From positions 1 through 27,458 of the forward strand of contig BBCA01000040.1 in the NCBI GenBank assembly GCA_001311805.1: a stretch of 27,458 bases of DNA, given 5' to 3'. The notes beneath the pieces were generated by a model. It searched no databases and was not told the origin of the DNA. It was given only the letters and a program-made list of their open reading frames with translations. The stretch comes from Lentibacillus juripiscarius JCM 12147 (GTDB lineage: Bacteria; Bacillota; Bacilli; Bacillales_D; Amphibacillaceae). This document shows positions 1 through 8,612 of the stretch, in pieces (within the stretch, counting starts at the first letter, position 1; each line of letters opens with the position of its first letter). The translations under genes and the position numbers were made by a program.

Positions 1-217
1 CGCGCGACTTCCCAGTTTTCGCGCGACTTTTTGGCTCGGCTCGCGCGAGTTTCCCCGTTTTCGCACGACTTTTGGCTCGGGACGCGCGACTTTTGGCCGG
101 CTCTCGCTTGATTTGGCGCTCCCCTCGTTCGTTTTGAGTGGCTCTCGCTCGTTTTGCCACCACTCTCGCTCGATTTCCCCCGGCCCTCGCTCGATTTGCC
201 CCGCCTCTCGCTCGATT
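1..217. repeat. Degenerate tandem array, ~20–21 bp unit, about 11 copies
   Basis: Consecutive units start with CGCTCGATTT or variants (CGCGCGACTTTT, CGCTTGATTT, CGTTCGTTTT) and end in a GC-rich GGCTCT-like tail. Units near the right side (about 155–217) are the most regular; those on the left have diverged to CGCGCGACTT. The array may continue left of the window. A matching unit sits at the extreme right end of the window. No open frame or spacer structure explains it. Confidence 0.8.
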
Positions 218-255
218 CAACCGGGACAAAAAGTCTCTGTCCCCACGTTGCACGC

Positions 256-289
256 AAAAGGATGCTCCTTATATAAGGAGCATCCTTGG
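256..289 (-). terminator. Intrinsic terminator of glyA
   Basis: A perfect palindrome (arms 258–270 and 275–287, AAGGATGCTCCTT, with ATAT between) begins three bases past the glyA stop. On the minus strand it runs into a short T tract (CCTTTTGCG). A second small hairpin, GGGACA…TGTCCC, follows at about 225–243. Confidence 0.8.
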
Positions 290-291
290 TT

Positions 292-1529
292 TTATTGGTA
301 TACTGGAAATTTGTCGGTTAGGGATCGGACGCGTTGTTCAGCTTCTCTCAGCACGTTTTCATCCTCGTGATTTTTGAGGACGGATGCGATGATAGATGCT
401 GTTTCCTTCATTTCGGTTTCTGTGAAGCCGCGTGTGGTGACGGCTGCTGTACCCATGCGGACACCGCTTGTGACGAATGGGCTCTCTTGATCAAATGGAA
501 TCGTGTTTTTATTTGCTGTGATTCCGATGTCATCGAGTGCTTTTTCGGCCGTTTTTCCTGTCAGATCCAGCGGGGTCACATCAAGCAGCACCAAATGATT
601 ATCGGTTCCGCCTGAGACGATGCGTACGCCTTCTTCCTTCAGTGCGTCGCTCAATGCCTGAGCGTTCCGGATAATCTGGTCGGCATACGTTTTGAAATCA
701 GCAGACAAGGCTTCTTTGAACGAAACTGCTTTCGAAGCGATGACGTGCATCAGCGGGCCGCCCTGCATACGCGGAAACACGGCTTTATCGATTGTTTTGC
801 GTATTCTTCCTTGCACAAAATCATTCCGCCACGCGGGCCGCGCAGCGTTTTATGGGTGGTCGTTGTCACGATATCCGCATGCTCCACTGGGTTTGCATGA
901 AGTCCGGCGGCGACAAGCCCGGCAATATGCGCCATATCCACCATCAAGTACGCGCCGACACTGTCAGCGATCTCCCGGAATTTGGCAAAATCTATCTCGC
1001 GTGAATAGGCGCTGGCACCGGCTACAATCATCTTCGGCTGGACTTCTTTCGCCCGTTCTAAAACAACATCATAATCAAGTTTTTCGGTTTCCTTGTCCAC
1101 ACCATAATCAACGACGTTATAAAGCTTTCCGCTGAAATTGACCGGACTTCCATGTGTCAAGTGACCACCATGGTTCAGATTCATTCCCAGGATGGTGTCA
1201 CCCGGATCCAGAAAGGAAAAATAAACAGCCATATTTGCCTGTGCGCCCGAATGCGGCTGGACGTTGGCATGTTCAGCACCGAACAATTCTTTAGCCCGGT
1301 CCCGCGCGAGGTTTTCGGCAACATCCACATGTTCACAACCGCCATAATAGCGCTTGCCTGGATAACCTTCCGCATATTTGTTGGTCATAACCGAACCCAT
1401 TGCTTTCATGACCGCTTCCGAGACAAAATTTTCAGATGCAATTAATTCAATTTTGTCATGCTGGCGCGTTTTTTCCGCCTGTATTGCTTCAAAAATTTCC
1501 TGATCCGCTTGTTTTAAATGTTCCATCAT
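292..1529 (-). CDS. glyA: Serine hydroxymethyltransferase (one frameshift)
   Basis: PLP enzyme converting serine and tetrahydrofolate to glycine and 5,10-methylene-THF; the main cytosolic source of one-carbon units. The N-terminal frame (to about 798) carries [14 protein letters not shown], the [13 protein letters not shown] substrate loop, [10 protein letters not shown] and [14 protein letters not shown] with the PLP lysine. The rest ([20 protein letters not shown] to LTDKFPVYQ) continues in another frame. One A is missing from the run at 795–798; restoring it gives 412 residues, the usual family length. The start is supported by GGGGGAAGCA just upstream; either of two adjacent ATGs could serve. 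It is last in the ywl cluster, 57 bp after ywlG. I read the break as a sequence error because the gene is otherwise fully conserved. Confidence 0.95.
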
Positions 1530-1586
1530 TGCTTCCCCCTTTATGTAGTGTCCTATCTTGGTCTTTCTGCTGCAGTTTGCTAAGTT

Positions 1587-2147
1587 TCACCTCTCGTAAA
1601 CCGTGCGTTTGCCGCCAATCAGCCTCGGCCTTGAACGCGCAGCATTCACACGCGCGTTTCCGGCTGTGCGCTGATCAAATCGGAGCGGGACGGCAACCGG
1701 ACGCAGGTGCATACCGATCATCGTCTCCCCAATGTCAATCCCGTGGTCGGCTATTAGCGACTCCGCGACGACCGGACGTTCCATGTGCTGAAAAGCGAAC
1801 GATGCCATCGATCCGCCGGCTTCCCGGACAGGAACAGCCGTCACTTCGTCCAGTTGATGCCGCTCTACTATTTCTTTTTCCACGACCAGTGCGCGGTTGA
1901 GATGCTCACAGCACTGGAAGGCGAGTGCTATGCCGGTTTCTTGTTGCAGTGATGTTAATGCATCAAAAATAATAGATGCTAGCTCCTCACTGCCGGATGT
2001 GCCGATATGCGCGCCGGCAACTTCGCTCGTTGAACAGCCAATGACAGCGAGGTCGCCCGCCTGCAGATGGCCGCTTGATGCCCACTCGCTTACGATTTTC
2101 TCCATATCCTGCCTGACCTGCTGTTTCAGACGTTCCATATCACTCAC
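1587..2147 (-). CDS. ywlG: YwlG-like protein (UPF0340 / TIGR01440 family)
   Basis: A soluble protein of about 186 residues, intact, matching YwlG by sequence flavour and by position between rpiB and glyA. Recognisable stretches are the N-terminal helix MERLKQQVRQDMEKIVSEW, GDLAVIGCSTSEVAGAHIGT, a central CCEHLNRALVVEKE and HMERPVVAESLIADHGIDIG. No signal peptide or membrane segment. The biochemical function of this family is unknown to me and I do not assign one. The start is uncertain: GTG at 2147 has GGGAGGGG six bases upstream, while the in-frame ATG at 2138 lies farther away. The longer frame to 2240 has no family resemblance. Confidence 0.85.
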   Translation of the reverse strand: MSDMERLKQQVRQDMEKIVSEWASSGHLQAGDLAVIGCSTSEVAGAHIGTSGSEELASIIFDALTSLQQETGIALAFQCCEHLNRALVVEKEIVERHQLDEVTAVPVREAGGSMASFAFQHMERPVVAESLIADHGIDIGETMIGMHLRPVAVPLRFDQRTAGNARVNAARSRPRLIGGKRTVYER

Positions 2148-2289
2148 TTGCAACCCCTCCCCCAGATTTCGACGTACAGGACGTATTAGTGTAGGCGATG
2201 ATGTCACAGGATGTCGTGAATTTAGCCTGCAAACATACACTAGAGTCTCTTATGACGGGTCTTCCATAACCGCCACCGAATCCTACGCT

Positions 2290-2730
2290 CTACTGGTTTT
2301 CGTATGCGGCTACTTTATCCAGGCGGTTGGCGTGGCGGCCGCCGTCGAATTCCGTTTCAAGCCATGCTTTGGCAATTTCACGGGCAAGGCCTGGTCCAAT
2401 CACCCGCTCACCCATGGCCAGTACGTTGGAGTCGTTGTGCTGGCGGGTCAGTTTGGCACTGTAGACATCGCTGACAAGTGCACAGCGAATTCCTTTTACT
2501 TTGTTGGCAGAAATGGACATCCCGATTCCTGTTCCACAAATAAAGATGCCGCGGTCAAATTCCCCATTCGCTACCCGTTCCGCTGCCGGCAGCGCATAAT
2601 CGGGATAATCGACCGACGTTTCACAGGAACAGCCTGCATCTTCATAAGTAATGCCCATTTCCTCCAAAAGTTCAGCTACTTCATTGCGGATAGTCATTCC
2701 TGCGTGGTCTCCTGTTATCAGTACGTTCAT
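2290..2730 (-). CDS. rpiB: Ribose-5-phosphate isomerase B
   Basis: Interconverts ribose-5-phosphate and ribulose-5-phosphate in the non-oxidative pentose phosphate pathway. The intact 146-residue protein is typical RpiB/LacAB length. GDHAG near residue 7 provides the conserved Asp-His; ICGTGIGMSISANK (about residues 64–77) carries the catalytic Cys and anion-hole residues; HNDSNVL and the C-terminal GGRH motif contribute phosphate-binding residues. GAAGGGG precedes the ATG. It is the positional equivalent of ywlF, between ywlE and ywlG, spaced about 140 bp from each. Allose-6-phosphate isomerase activity is possible in this family, but context favours the ribose enzyme. Confidence 0.95.
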   Translation of the reverse strand: MNVLITGDHAGMTIRNEVAELLEEMGITYEDAGCSCETSVDYPDYALPAAERVANGEFDRGIFICGTGIGMSISANKVKGIRCALVSDVYSAKLTRQHNDSNVLAMGERVIGPGLAREIAKAWLETEFDGGRHANRLDKVAAYENQ

Positions 2731-2871
2731 GCCATTACGCCCCTTCTCTTCGTTGTTTGTTGTTTGCTGTCAGTGACCAGTATGTATGCCGACTGCACGC
2801 TGGCCGGGTCGACGCCGTATACGCGGCAACAACTCATGCCCGTCTGCAACAGCCGGCCTCATCGCCCCTAG

Positions 2872-3446
2872 TCATTCAGTTTTTTTCAAAAGTTCATCCA
2901 CGTATGTTTCCAATTCGGCCAACGTTTTCGCATACACACTCCGGTCTCCTCCGAATGGGTCGGAAATATCATAATTGATCAGCGTTCGTTCCAGACGCTG
3001 AATTTCCTCCCAATCGGCCTGCAGCTGCTGGCGATCCTGATCCGTCTGCTTTCTGGCAAGGCTGGTGCGCTTCATTTCATAATTGGCATACCGCTGCTTC
3101 AATTCATCCCATATTTCTTTATCGGCATGGGATACATATTCTTTCAGTGTGTAAAACCTTTCCTGAAAGTTCGGATATTCCAAAATCAGCGACTGTTTAT
3201 GCTGTGTCGTCATGGTCAGCACCAGGTCCGCCCAATTGAGCAGTTCATCTGTAACCGGCTGTGATGCTGTATCCATGGAAATTCCTTTTTCTTTCAAACG
3301 TCGACTGCCATGTCATTCGGACGCTGGTTCTTCACGGCAAAAATGCCTGCTGACTGCACCTCAGCACCAGGCATTCGATGTTTCAAGAGCGCTTCCGCCA
3401 TCGGGCTCCGGCACGTATTTCCGGTGCAAACAAACAAAATTTTCAT
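2872..3446 (-). CDS. ywlE: Low-molecular-weight protein arginine phosphatase, YwlE type (one frameshift, helical insertion)
   Basis: LMW phosphatase fold; YwlE proteins remove phosphate from phosphoarginine, counteracting the McsB kinase in protein quality control. The N-terminus has the P-loop FVCTGNTCRSPMAEAL with nucleophile Cys and the Thr typical of arginine-specific members. The C-terminus keeps the general-acid motif DPFGG. A missing T at 3296–3298 splits the gene: frame one ends NDMAVDV and frame two resumes LKEKGISMDTASQPVTDELL. Restored length is about 191 residues against about 150 in B. subtilis. The extra residues are a charged helical block between TLKEYV and DPFGG (WDELKQRYANYEMKRTSLAR and onward). 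It lies between mntP and rpiB. Confidence 0.92.
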
Positions 3447-3558
3447 CGAGGAACCTCCGATTTCTACTTCCATATTTAAACTATACCATACAATTGGTCC
3501 TATTGTCAGAAAAATGAGGAAAATCACCGTTCCCATCATCCCCATTTCCTGCATGTGC

Positions 3559-3828
3559 GTGTTCAAAAAGGAGGATAAAAAGGACCGAGAATTTCGAGGC
3601 GGCGTAGTTTCGAGCAGAAGTAAAGCTACCCTGAACCGCTTCGCACGCAGGGAAAGTGTTCTTCTTTCCCAAGGAGCGGAATGTATGTGTTTAGATACAT
3701 GAGCACAAGAAAGGCTTCCCTGAACCCGCATCGCACGCAGGAAAAGTGTATTTCTTTTCCAAGGAGCGAAGAAACAAGCCAACGAAGAAATTCGATGTGT
3801 CATTTTTACCGGACTTTTTGAACAACCT
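3559..3828. repeat. Dispersed intergenic element, family 1, copy A
   Basis: Bounded by imperfect terminal inverted repeats GTGTTCAAAAAGGAGGAT and GACTTTTTGAACAACCT. Another copy lies inverted at 14357–14573 and shares the terminal ends plus internal blocks such as TTCGATGTGTCATTTT and TTGTGCTCATGTAT-like sequence (reverse complement). Inside this copy a block of about 60 bp (CCCTGAACC…GCACGCAGG…AAAGTGT…CCAAGGAGCG) is present twice; the other copy has it once. It is non-coding and MITE-like, in the ywlE–mntP neighbourhood. Confidence 0.8.
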
Positions 3829-3881
3829 CTGCAAACAAAAAGACTTCCCGCCATACCGGCAGAAAGCCTATTCACCCAGGG

Positions 3882-4435
3882 TCAGCCAAACAGCACATGA
3901 AGGCCGAACCCGCAAAGAATGCTGCCGCCCAGTATTTCACTGTACACACCTAAAAACCCGTGCACTTTTCTGCCAAATATCAGACCGGCCCACGTCAGGA
4001 TCATGCTCGCCGTCCCGAACATCAGCAGTGTGACAACCGTGCGCACGTCGGAAAGACCAAGGCTTAAGCCGACGGAAAAGCTGTCAAGACTGACACTGAG
4101 GGCAAAAAACAAAAGCCCGATTCCCGCCGGCTGGGCCAGTTGCGGTGCTTCATGGTTGAACGCCGAGAACACCATTTGCGCACCGATGCCAAACAACAAA
4201 AGTCCGCCGGCAAGCACGGTATACTCGCCAATCTGTGTTGATATGGCTTGTCCCAGAAGAATACCGATAAACGGCATAAGCATATGAAAAACCCGATAAT
4301 GATTCCAATCAGTGCGATTCGCTTCAGCCGGATCTTCTGCATTCCGAGACCAAGACTCACGGAAAAAGCATCCATCCCGAGCGCAATCGCCATAAACATG
4401 AGTGACACCAATTCTCCCACATAGTATGCTGCCAT
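3882..4435 (-). CDS. mntP: Manganese efflux pump MntP (one frameshift)
   Basis: Small integral membrane Mn2+ exporter of the MntP (YebN/DUF204) family; positional equivalent of ywlD. Hydrophobic segments alternate through the protein, with the duplicated family motif visible as [15 protein letters not shown] near residue 18 and [17 protein letters not shown] in the second half, each carrying the conserved Asp in a membrane helix. The frame breaks at the A5 run 4287–4291 (one T missing on the coding strand); the rest resumes as [17 protein letters not shown]. Restored length is about 184 residues, normal for the family. GGGGAGG lies seven bases before ATG at 4435. The long frame starting at 4439 is an artefact of the break. 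Confidence 0.93.
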
Positions 4436-4569
4436 TCACAATCCTCCCCGGACATGCTACTTCAGCCTATGCACGGGGTGGAGTGGATATGTCTATAGCG
4501 TGCCGGAGCCCTTCCTGTCGTGCACCATCGCGCCCGGGGCTGCCTAAAGAGTTCCGCAGCAGGTGCAGG

Positions 4570-5591
4570 TTACTCGCTTATATATCCGGAGGCTGCTTTT
4601 TGCAGGCGATTCATAATGGCCTGGCCGATGCTCGTTTCCGGGAATGTTTCACATAAAATCACGTCAATGTCTTCGTTTTTAAACATGCGAAGTGCATCAT
4701 AAATGTTCCTGGCAATATCCGGCAAATCCGTACCGAGCGAAACCATTTTATCTGCCTTAAGTTCAGCCGCTGTGTCAGTTCCGGCCATGACGCCGACCCG
4801 TTTTGATTGCTTCTGCTGGCGGTCAATGACTGCCTGTAAGTTTCCAGCCGGGCCATCCACAAGCCACATCGGAACGTCCGGTGCATAATGGGTATATTTC
4901 ATGCCAGGTGCTTTAGGTTTTTCTGCAGTATTGGCCAGCGCCGGATCGACCATAACCATGCCGCATACACGTTCCAGCTGTTCTCTGGTGATGCCGCCTG
5001 GCCGCAAAATGACCGGAATTTCCTGTGTACAGTCAATGACAGTCGATTCCAGCCCAACCCCGGTCTGTCCTGCATCAACTAGACCAGCAATTTTGCCATG
5101 AAGATCACTCCACACATGATCGGCCGTCGTCGGACTTGGTTTGCCGGACAGGTTGGCACTGGGCGCGGCGATTGGTCTCTGACACGCTTTCAAGAGCGCC
5201 TGCGCAACCGGGTGACCAGGGATGCGCACCCCGATTGTGGATAAACCAGCTGTGACATTACGGGCACACGTACCGTTTCCGGCAGCACCAACGTCAGCGG
5301 GCCGGGGGTAAATGCATCCACAAGCTTCTCAGCCACCGGTGGCAGTTTGTCCACAAGATAACGAAGCTGTTGCTTGCCAGCCACATGCGCAATCAGCGGG
5401 TTATCCTCAGGCCGGCCTTTTGCCTGGAAAATGCGTGATACAGCCGCCTCATTTGTTGCGTCTGCTCCAAGTCCATACACGGTCTCCGTTGGAATGGCAA
5501 CGGTTTGTCCGTTTCGCAGCAAGTCCGCCGCTTCGTCTATCACATTGTTATCAATCTCGTCCTTATGCATTGTCCATCGTTTCGTTTCCAT
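4570..5591 (-). CDS. ywlC: L-threonylcarbamoyladenylate synthase, YwlC/Sua5 type (one frameshift)
   Basis: Makes threonylcarbamoyl-AMP from threonine, bicarbonate and ATP, the first step of tRNA t6A37 synthesis. The N-terminal YrdC/Sua5 domain shows AIPTETVYGLGADAT, KGRPEDNPLIAH and, after the break, APSANLSGKPSPTTADHV. A C-terminal Sua5 domain follows (YTHYAPDVPMWLV to the end), so this is the long two-domain form of about 340 residues. The frame breaks by one missing base around 5262–5272; the second frame resumes NVTAGLSTIGVRIPGHP. METKRW at the start matches the family, with AAGAGGGA upstream. It stands between mntP and the ywlC–ywlB spacer. Confidence 0.94.
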
Positions 5592-5660
5592 CGTCGCTGT
5601 CCCTCTTTTCTATCGTACATTGTAGACGATGGCGGGCTGCTAACGCAAAGAAAACTTGGT

Positions 5661-5689
5661 AATCACCCAGCCCAATAGGCTGGGTGATT
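5661..5689 (-). terminator. Perfect hairpin upstream of ywlC
   Basis: AATCACCCAGCC (5661–5672) and GGCTGGGTGATT (5678–5689) form a perfect 12-bp stem with a 5-nt loop. On the minus strand it is followed by ACCAAGTTTTCTTT, a weak T tract. It lies 70 bp before the ywlC start and could end transcripts from ywlB, but its role is uncertain; it could also belong to a mobile-element remnant. Confidence 0.55.
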
Positions 5690-5772
5690 GCCTTAGTTGC
5701 ACTTATACTTGGGACATTAAAATTTTCACTGCGTCGAATAATCTTCTTAGCTAAAATTTTATACTTACCAGT

Positions 5773-5840
5773 ATGAATTTCATAAATACTATTTTGCTTA
5801 ATATACGAACTTATAACTGAAAATACACTTAACCATTCGT
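5773..5840 (+). repeat. 68-bp AT-rich repeat, copy A (inverted relative to 10795–10862)
   Basis: The sequence ATGAATTTCATAAATACT, then GCTTAATATACGAACTTATA and ACTGAAAATACACTTAA, recurs nearly identically as the reverse complement at 10795–10862, with only a few mismatches and a homopolymer difference. It is non-coding in both places. Copy B borders the IS605-like relic, so both may be remnants of one mobile element. Confidence 0.8.
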
Positions 5841-5847
5841 GCTCCAC

Positions 5848-6125
5848 CTTAGAAGATTGGAACGGAAGGCGGACGACTCCTGCGGGATAAGAGGCCTAGA
5901 TGAGACCCCGCAAGGCGTTAGCCCAAAGTAAAGCTTCCATGAGTAGGCTTCGACCTGCGAGGAGTGCTGCATCCACAACCACACTTGCAACACGACGAGC
6001 ATGAGGAGGCTCATTAGCCGCCCGCGGCAAAGAAGACACTGCGAAAGCGACCAAAGGAAGCTTAAGCAGATGTCGCACTTGTACCCGGAGTGGTGAAAGC
6101 GTCCGCCTGAAGTGGAAATCAAACG
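5848..6125 (+). repeat. Dispersed intergenic element, family 2, copy A
   Basis: GC-rich, highly self-complementary element beginning GATTGGAACGGAAGGCGGAC and ending CGCCTGAAGTGGAAATCAA, with internal GACTCCTGCGGG, AGGCCTAGATGAGACCCCGC and GAGGAGGCTCAT blocks. The same blocks recur at 20857–20978, and the right part is found inverted at 20639–20812 and 22322–22437. From memory, related sequences are widespread between Bacillaceae genes. Open frames across it are incidental. Confidence 0.8.
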
Positions 6126-6211
6126 CAACAACCTAATTGTTCGTATTTTAAAGGTAGATATTGAATTATGAAATTCACTCACCAAAGTGAAAAAGAAAAC
6201 AGCCTGCTCGT

Positions 6212-6490
6212 TTACCCACAGGCTGTCCACATCAAAACGGCTTCCCGAATGTTCTGTTTTCATCTACCCGACTCGGACAAAGCACATCTTCAGAACAGAT
6301 TGCTAGCCATATAGATGCACATCTTTTCCACAGGCTGTGCATAAGTTGTTTATATTGTCCACTGCCATCAACAGGTTATCTACAGGACTCTGTTGATAAT
6401 GTGGATATGTATCAGGAAACGTTGTATGTCCACCAATTTCCTTTCTCAACAGGCGCATCATGAACAAATTTATTTTCCTTTTGTGGATAA
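6212..6490. promoter_or_regulatory. DnaA-box-like cluster in the ywlC–ywlB spacer
   Basis: Nine-mers close to the DnaA box TTATCCACA: TTACCCACA 6212–6220, TTTTCCACA 6324–6332, TGTGCATAA 6336–6344, TTATCTACA 6376–6384, TGTTGATAA 6391–6399, TGTGGATAT 6400–6408, and a perfect inverse box TGTGGATAA 6482–6490 inside ywlB. I recall that genome-wide DnaA mapping in B. subtilis reported a stable binding region between ywlC and ywlB, which would make this a conserved feature. The boxes are seen directly; binding is inferred. Confidence 0.65.
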
Positions 6491-6813
6491 AACTGCAAGG
6501 CTTCGAGCAATACATCGACCATTGGCTGATGGCTGTGGACAAATACTTGTTTGGCTTCTTTCTTTTTCGCAAGGGCCAGGATTGTTTCCAATAAAACAGG
6601 CAAGGATCCTGCAGCGTTTTTCGTTACATAAAGCTGTTTCAGCCAGTATATCCCATCTTCTACCGTATCCATGACGAAACAGCCTTCAATCGTGCCCTCA
6701 ATCTCAACGACATAGCCTTTTTCCAGCAGCAGTTCCTTTTCCACATCTTTATTGTCTTCCAAAAAGTTTTCCAGCTTTTCTTCCGATGCACGATTCGCCG
6801 CTATCAGTTCCAT
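6412..6813 (-). CDS. ywlB: YwlB-like GNAT-type N-acetyltransferase
   Basis: About 133 residues, intact. Secondary-structure pattern and position between spoIIR and ywlC suggest the YwlB acetyltransferase-like protein. Seen: an N-terminal helix, GYVVEIEGTIEGCFVMDTVE (central strands of a GNAT sheet), YWLKQLYVTKNAAGSLPVLL (where GNAT proteins bind acetyl-CoA) and a C-terminal AKQVFVHSHQPMVDVLL strand–helix. The pyrophosphate-binding loop is not canonical, so activity is uncertain and the substrate unknown. The start is ATG 6813: GAGGTG is six bases upstream and overlaps the GTG that would give three extra residues. A perfect DnaA box lies near the 3' end. Confidence 0.75.
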   Translation of the reverse strand: MELIAANRASEEKLENFLEDNKDVEKELLLEKGYVVEIEGTIEGCFVMDTVEDGIYWLKQLYVTKNAAGSLPVLLETILALAKKKEAKQVFVHSHQPMVDVLLEALQFYPQKENKFVHDAPVEKGNWWTYNVS

Positions 6814-6873
6814 TTTATTCACCTCGAAGATTAGTAGTCATTTTTCTAGCATTTTATGCGGAAACTAGAGAAA

Positions 6874-7490
6874 CTATGACCAGTCAAACCATTCAAAGAG
6901 AAAAAATTTCACCTCTGCCTCTTCTTTTTCTTCCTCTTCTTCGTCTGTTTCTTTTTCATCTTTTTCTTCTGCTTCTGCTACACTCGTTCCGTTTGAAAAG
7001 TCGAGGAAACATAAGGGCGGAAACAGAACGCACCACCAATTCGACCCTTGCCCTTCACCGAGCGTTATCAGGACGGCTTCATACTCGCCGGCAGGATACA
7101 GATACGAGCCGTAAAGCTTGGCAGGGAACGTCACATTCTTCCCATACTCGACGTTAAATGCCTGTTCTTTATTCTCTTCTTTTAGTACGCGTTCAACGAT
7201 GTTTTTAATGTCAGGAACACGGTTATTGAGCATCGTCCGCGCCTTCTCAATACTCGTGATTTTCTCCACCCAGTCCGTTATAGCGGCATTCACTTCATCA
7301 CGAACTTTCCGCTTCAGCTCCTGGTCTTCTTTCTTATCGCTGTTGGCCAGGATGCGCAGCCGGATTGCCTCATCCGGAATCACCTTCACATCTGAATCAG
7401 TATCTTTTTCCATAACTTCACTTGTGCTCGTAATAGGAATCGCAAATAATAGAATAAAAATATAAAGACTGGAATCGTTACCTTCCTCAT
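6874..7490 (-). CDS. spoIIR: Stage II sporulation protein R (one frameshift)
   Basis: Secreted forespore signalling protein that triggers the SpoIIGA protease in the mother-cell membrane to process pro-sigma-E. The N-terminus encodes a signal/membrane segment (MRKVTIPVF then IFILLFAIPIT) split by a missing base in the run 7456–7460. The core has IPDEAIRLRILANSDKKEDQ, typical of SpoIIR, and GNVTFPAKLYG-like and NWWCVLFPPLCF motifs near the end. The tail is strongly acidic (AEEKDEKETDEEEEEKEEAE) before VKFFLFEW. Restored length is about 205 residues. GGAGAGGGG precedes the ATG at 7490. In B. subtilis the orthologue is transcribed by sigma-F; I could not define such a promoter here. Confidence 0.92.
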
Positions 7491-7565
7491 TATCAAAATC
7501 CCCTCTCCAACCTGTTTAGCAACAGTCTGGACAGAGGAAATCAAAAACATACTACCAATCTATTA

Positions 7566-7607
7566 GAAAAACATGGCTTTCACCAAGTTTTTCTAGTGAA
7601 AAGCCTT
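7566..7607 (-). terminator. Probable terminator downstream of prmC
   Basis: On the minus strand GGCTTTTCAC and GGTGAAAGCC form an imperfect stem (one bulged T), followed by ATGTTTTTCT. It lies between the prmC stop and the spoIIR start, so it would close the prfA–prmC unit. Confidence 0.6.
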
Positions 7608-7659
7608 CGTTTTACTTATAAGGCCATCCATCATTTATACTTTCTGACGCTAGTAAAAA

Positions 7660-7727
7660 GTTGGGACTTAGTGACAGGCTTACTGTCCCGGGGGTTGGGA
7701 CTTAGTGACAGGTTCATTGCCCCGGCC
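7660..7727. repeat. Two 34-bp tandem units with internal hairpin
   Basis: GTTGGGACTTAGTGACAGG followed by a C/T-variable tail (CTTACTGTCCCGG, TTCATTGCCCCGG) occurs at 7660–7693 and 7694–7727. Each unit can fold through GGGAC…GTCCC. A related half unit, GGGACAATGGGC, follows. It lies just past the prmC stop; I know similar GGGACAGTGAACC-type motifs from Bacillota intergenic regions. Confidence 0.75.
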
Positions 7728-7754
7728 CCACCTGGGACAATGGGCCTATCCCAG

Positions 7755-8612
7755 TCAGGGAATCGTTGTGTGGGTGATGCGATTTTTACCGTTGATGTCG
7801 GGGTGGATGGCGGTGTCACTATTCGGGAGGTCACGCTGCATCAGGGACTTAATGGCTGGTCCCTGTTCATCGCCGATTTCCAAAAAAGACGTGGCCGGGC
7901 CGTTTCATCACTTGCGGCAGATCGGCGATTATTTTGTATGCGCTCATACCGTCAGAACCGGCAAACAGTGCCAGTTCCGGATCAAAATCTTTAACCGTGT
8001 CCGCCAGCGTCGACCGATCGGATTCCGCGATATACGGCGGGTTGGACACAAGGATGTCAGGCTGGAGATTTTCTTGCTTCAGCGGGACGAGGGAATCCCC
8101 ATGCAGAAACGTCACGTCTGCCCCTAGCATGGCCGCATTTTGCCTGGCAATAGCGAGGGCGTCTTCCGAAATATCGGTTGCATAAACGATTGCTTGTGGA
8201 AGTTCCAGTGCCAGCGTAATCGCAATCACACCGCTCCCGGTGCCGATATCTACAATGGTCACCGGCTCGCGGGAAACAGTCTGCACAACTTTTTCCACAA
8301 GCTCTTCTGTCTCCGGTCTAGGGATGAGCGTATGCTCGTCCACCCGGAAATCACGGCCGTAAAAGGACGCTTTTCCAGTCAGATGCTCCAGTGGTACCCC
8401 CGTTTCTGCATGCTGCTCTATCCCTTGCCAAAATTGTTTTCGAACTGCCTCTGGAACAGGGTCACGCATCATCGTCAAAACATGAGTCCGCGACACTTGC
8501 AGACAATCCATCATTAGCAATTCGGCAAATTTGGGTTCCCGCCCATTTTCTTCTAAAAAAGAGAAGCCCGGCGCAGGACTTCATACAATTTCACATCGTT
8601 TTTTTCCATCAT
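7755..8612 (-). CDS. prmC: Release factor glutamine N5-methyltransferase (two frameshifts)
   Basis: SAM-dependent enzyme methylating the glutamine of the GGQ motif in RF1/RF2. An N-terminal helical domain (MMEKNDVKLYEVLRRASL) is followed by LIPRPETEELVEKVVQ, the SAM motif VDIGTGSGVIAITLAL and the catalytic DILVSNPPYIAESD. Two breaks: a missing base in the A6 run 8555–8560 cuts off the N-terminus, and one extra base in 7882–7887 hides the C-terminus, which reads VFLEIGDEQGPAIKSLM to NRITHTTIP. Restored length is 285 residues, normal for PrmC. The ATG directly follows the prfA stop (TAAATG), implying translational coupling with its substrate's gene. Confidence 0.95.

Noticed and set aside
1..217. 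CRISPR array
   Set aside because: Units are contiguous 20–21 bp and degenerate, with no unique spacers and no cas genes nearby.
1897..2871. A 324-codon plus-strand frame opposite ywlG and rpiB
   Set aside because: It is a shadow of two recognisable minus-strand genes and their spacers, with no family resemblance of its own.
5563..5847. A 94-codon minus-strand frame upstream of ywlC (YEIHTGKYKILAKKIIRRSE)
   Set aside because: It contains the 68-bp repeat and the hairpin and overlaps ywlC; no start signal. It could be a transposon fragment but I cannot support it.
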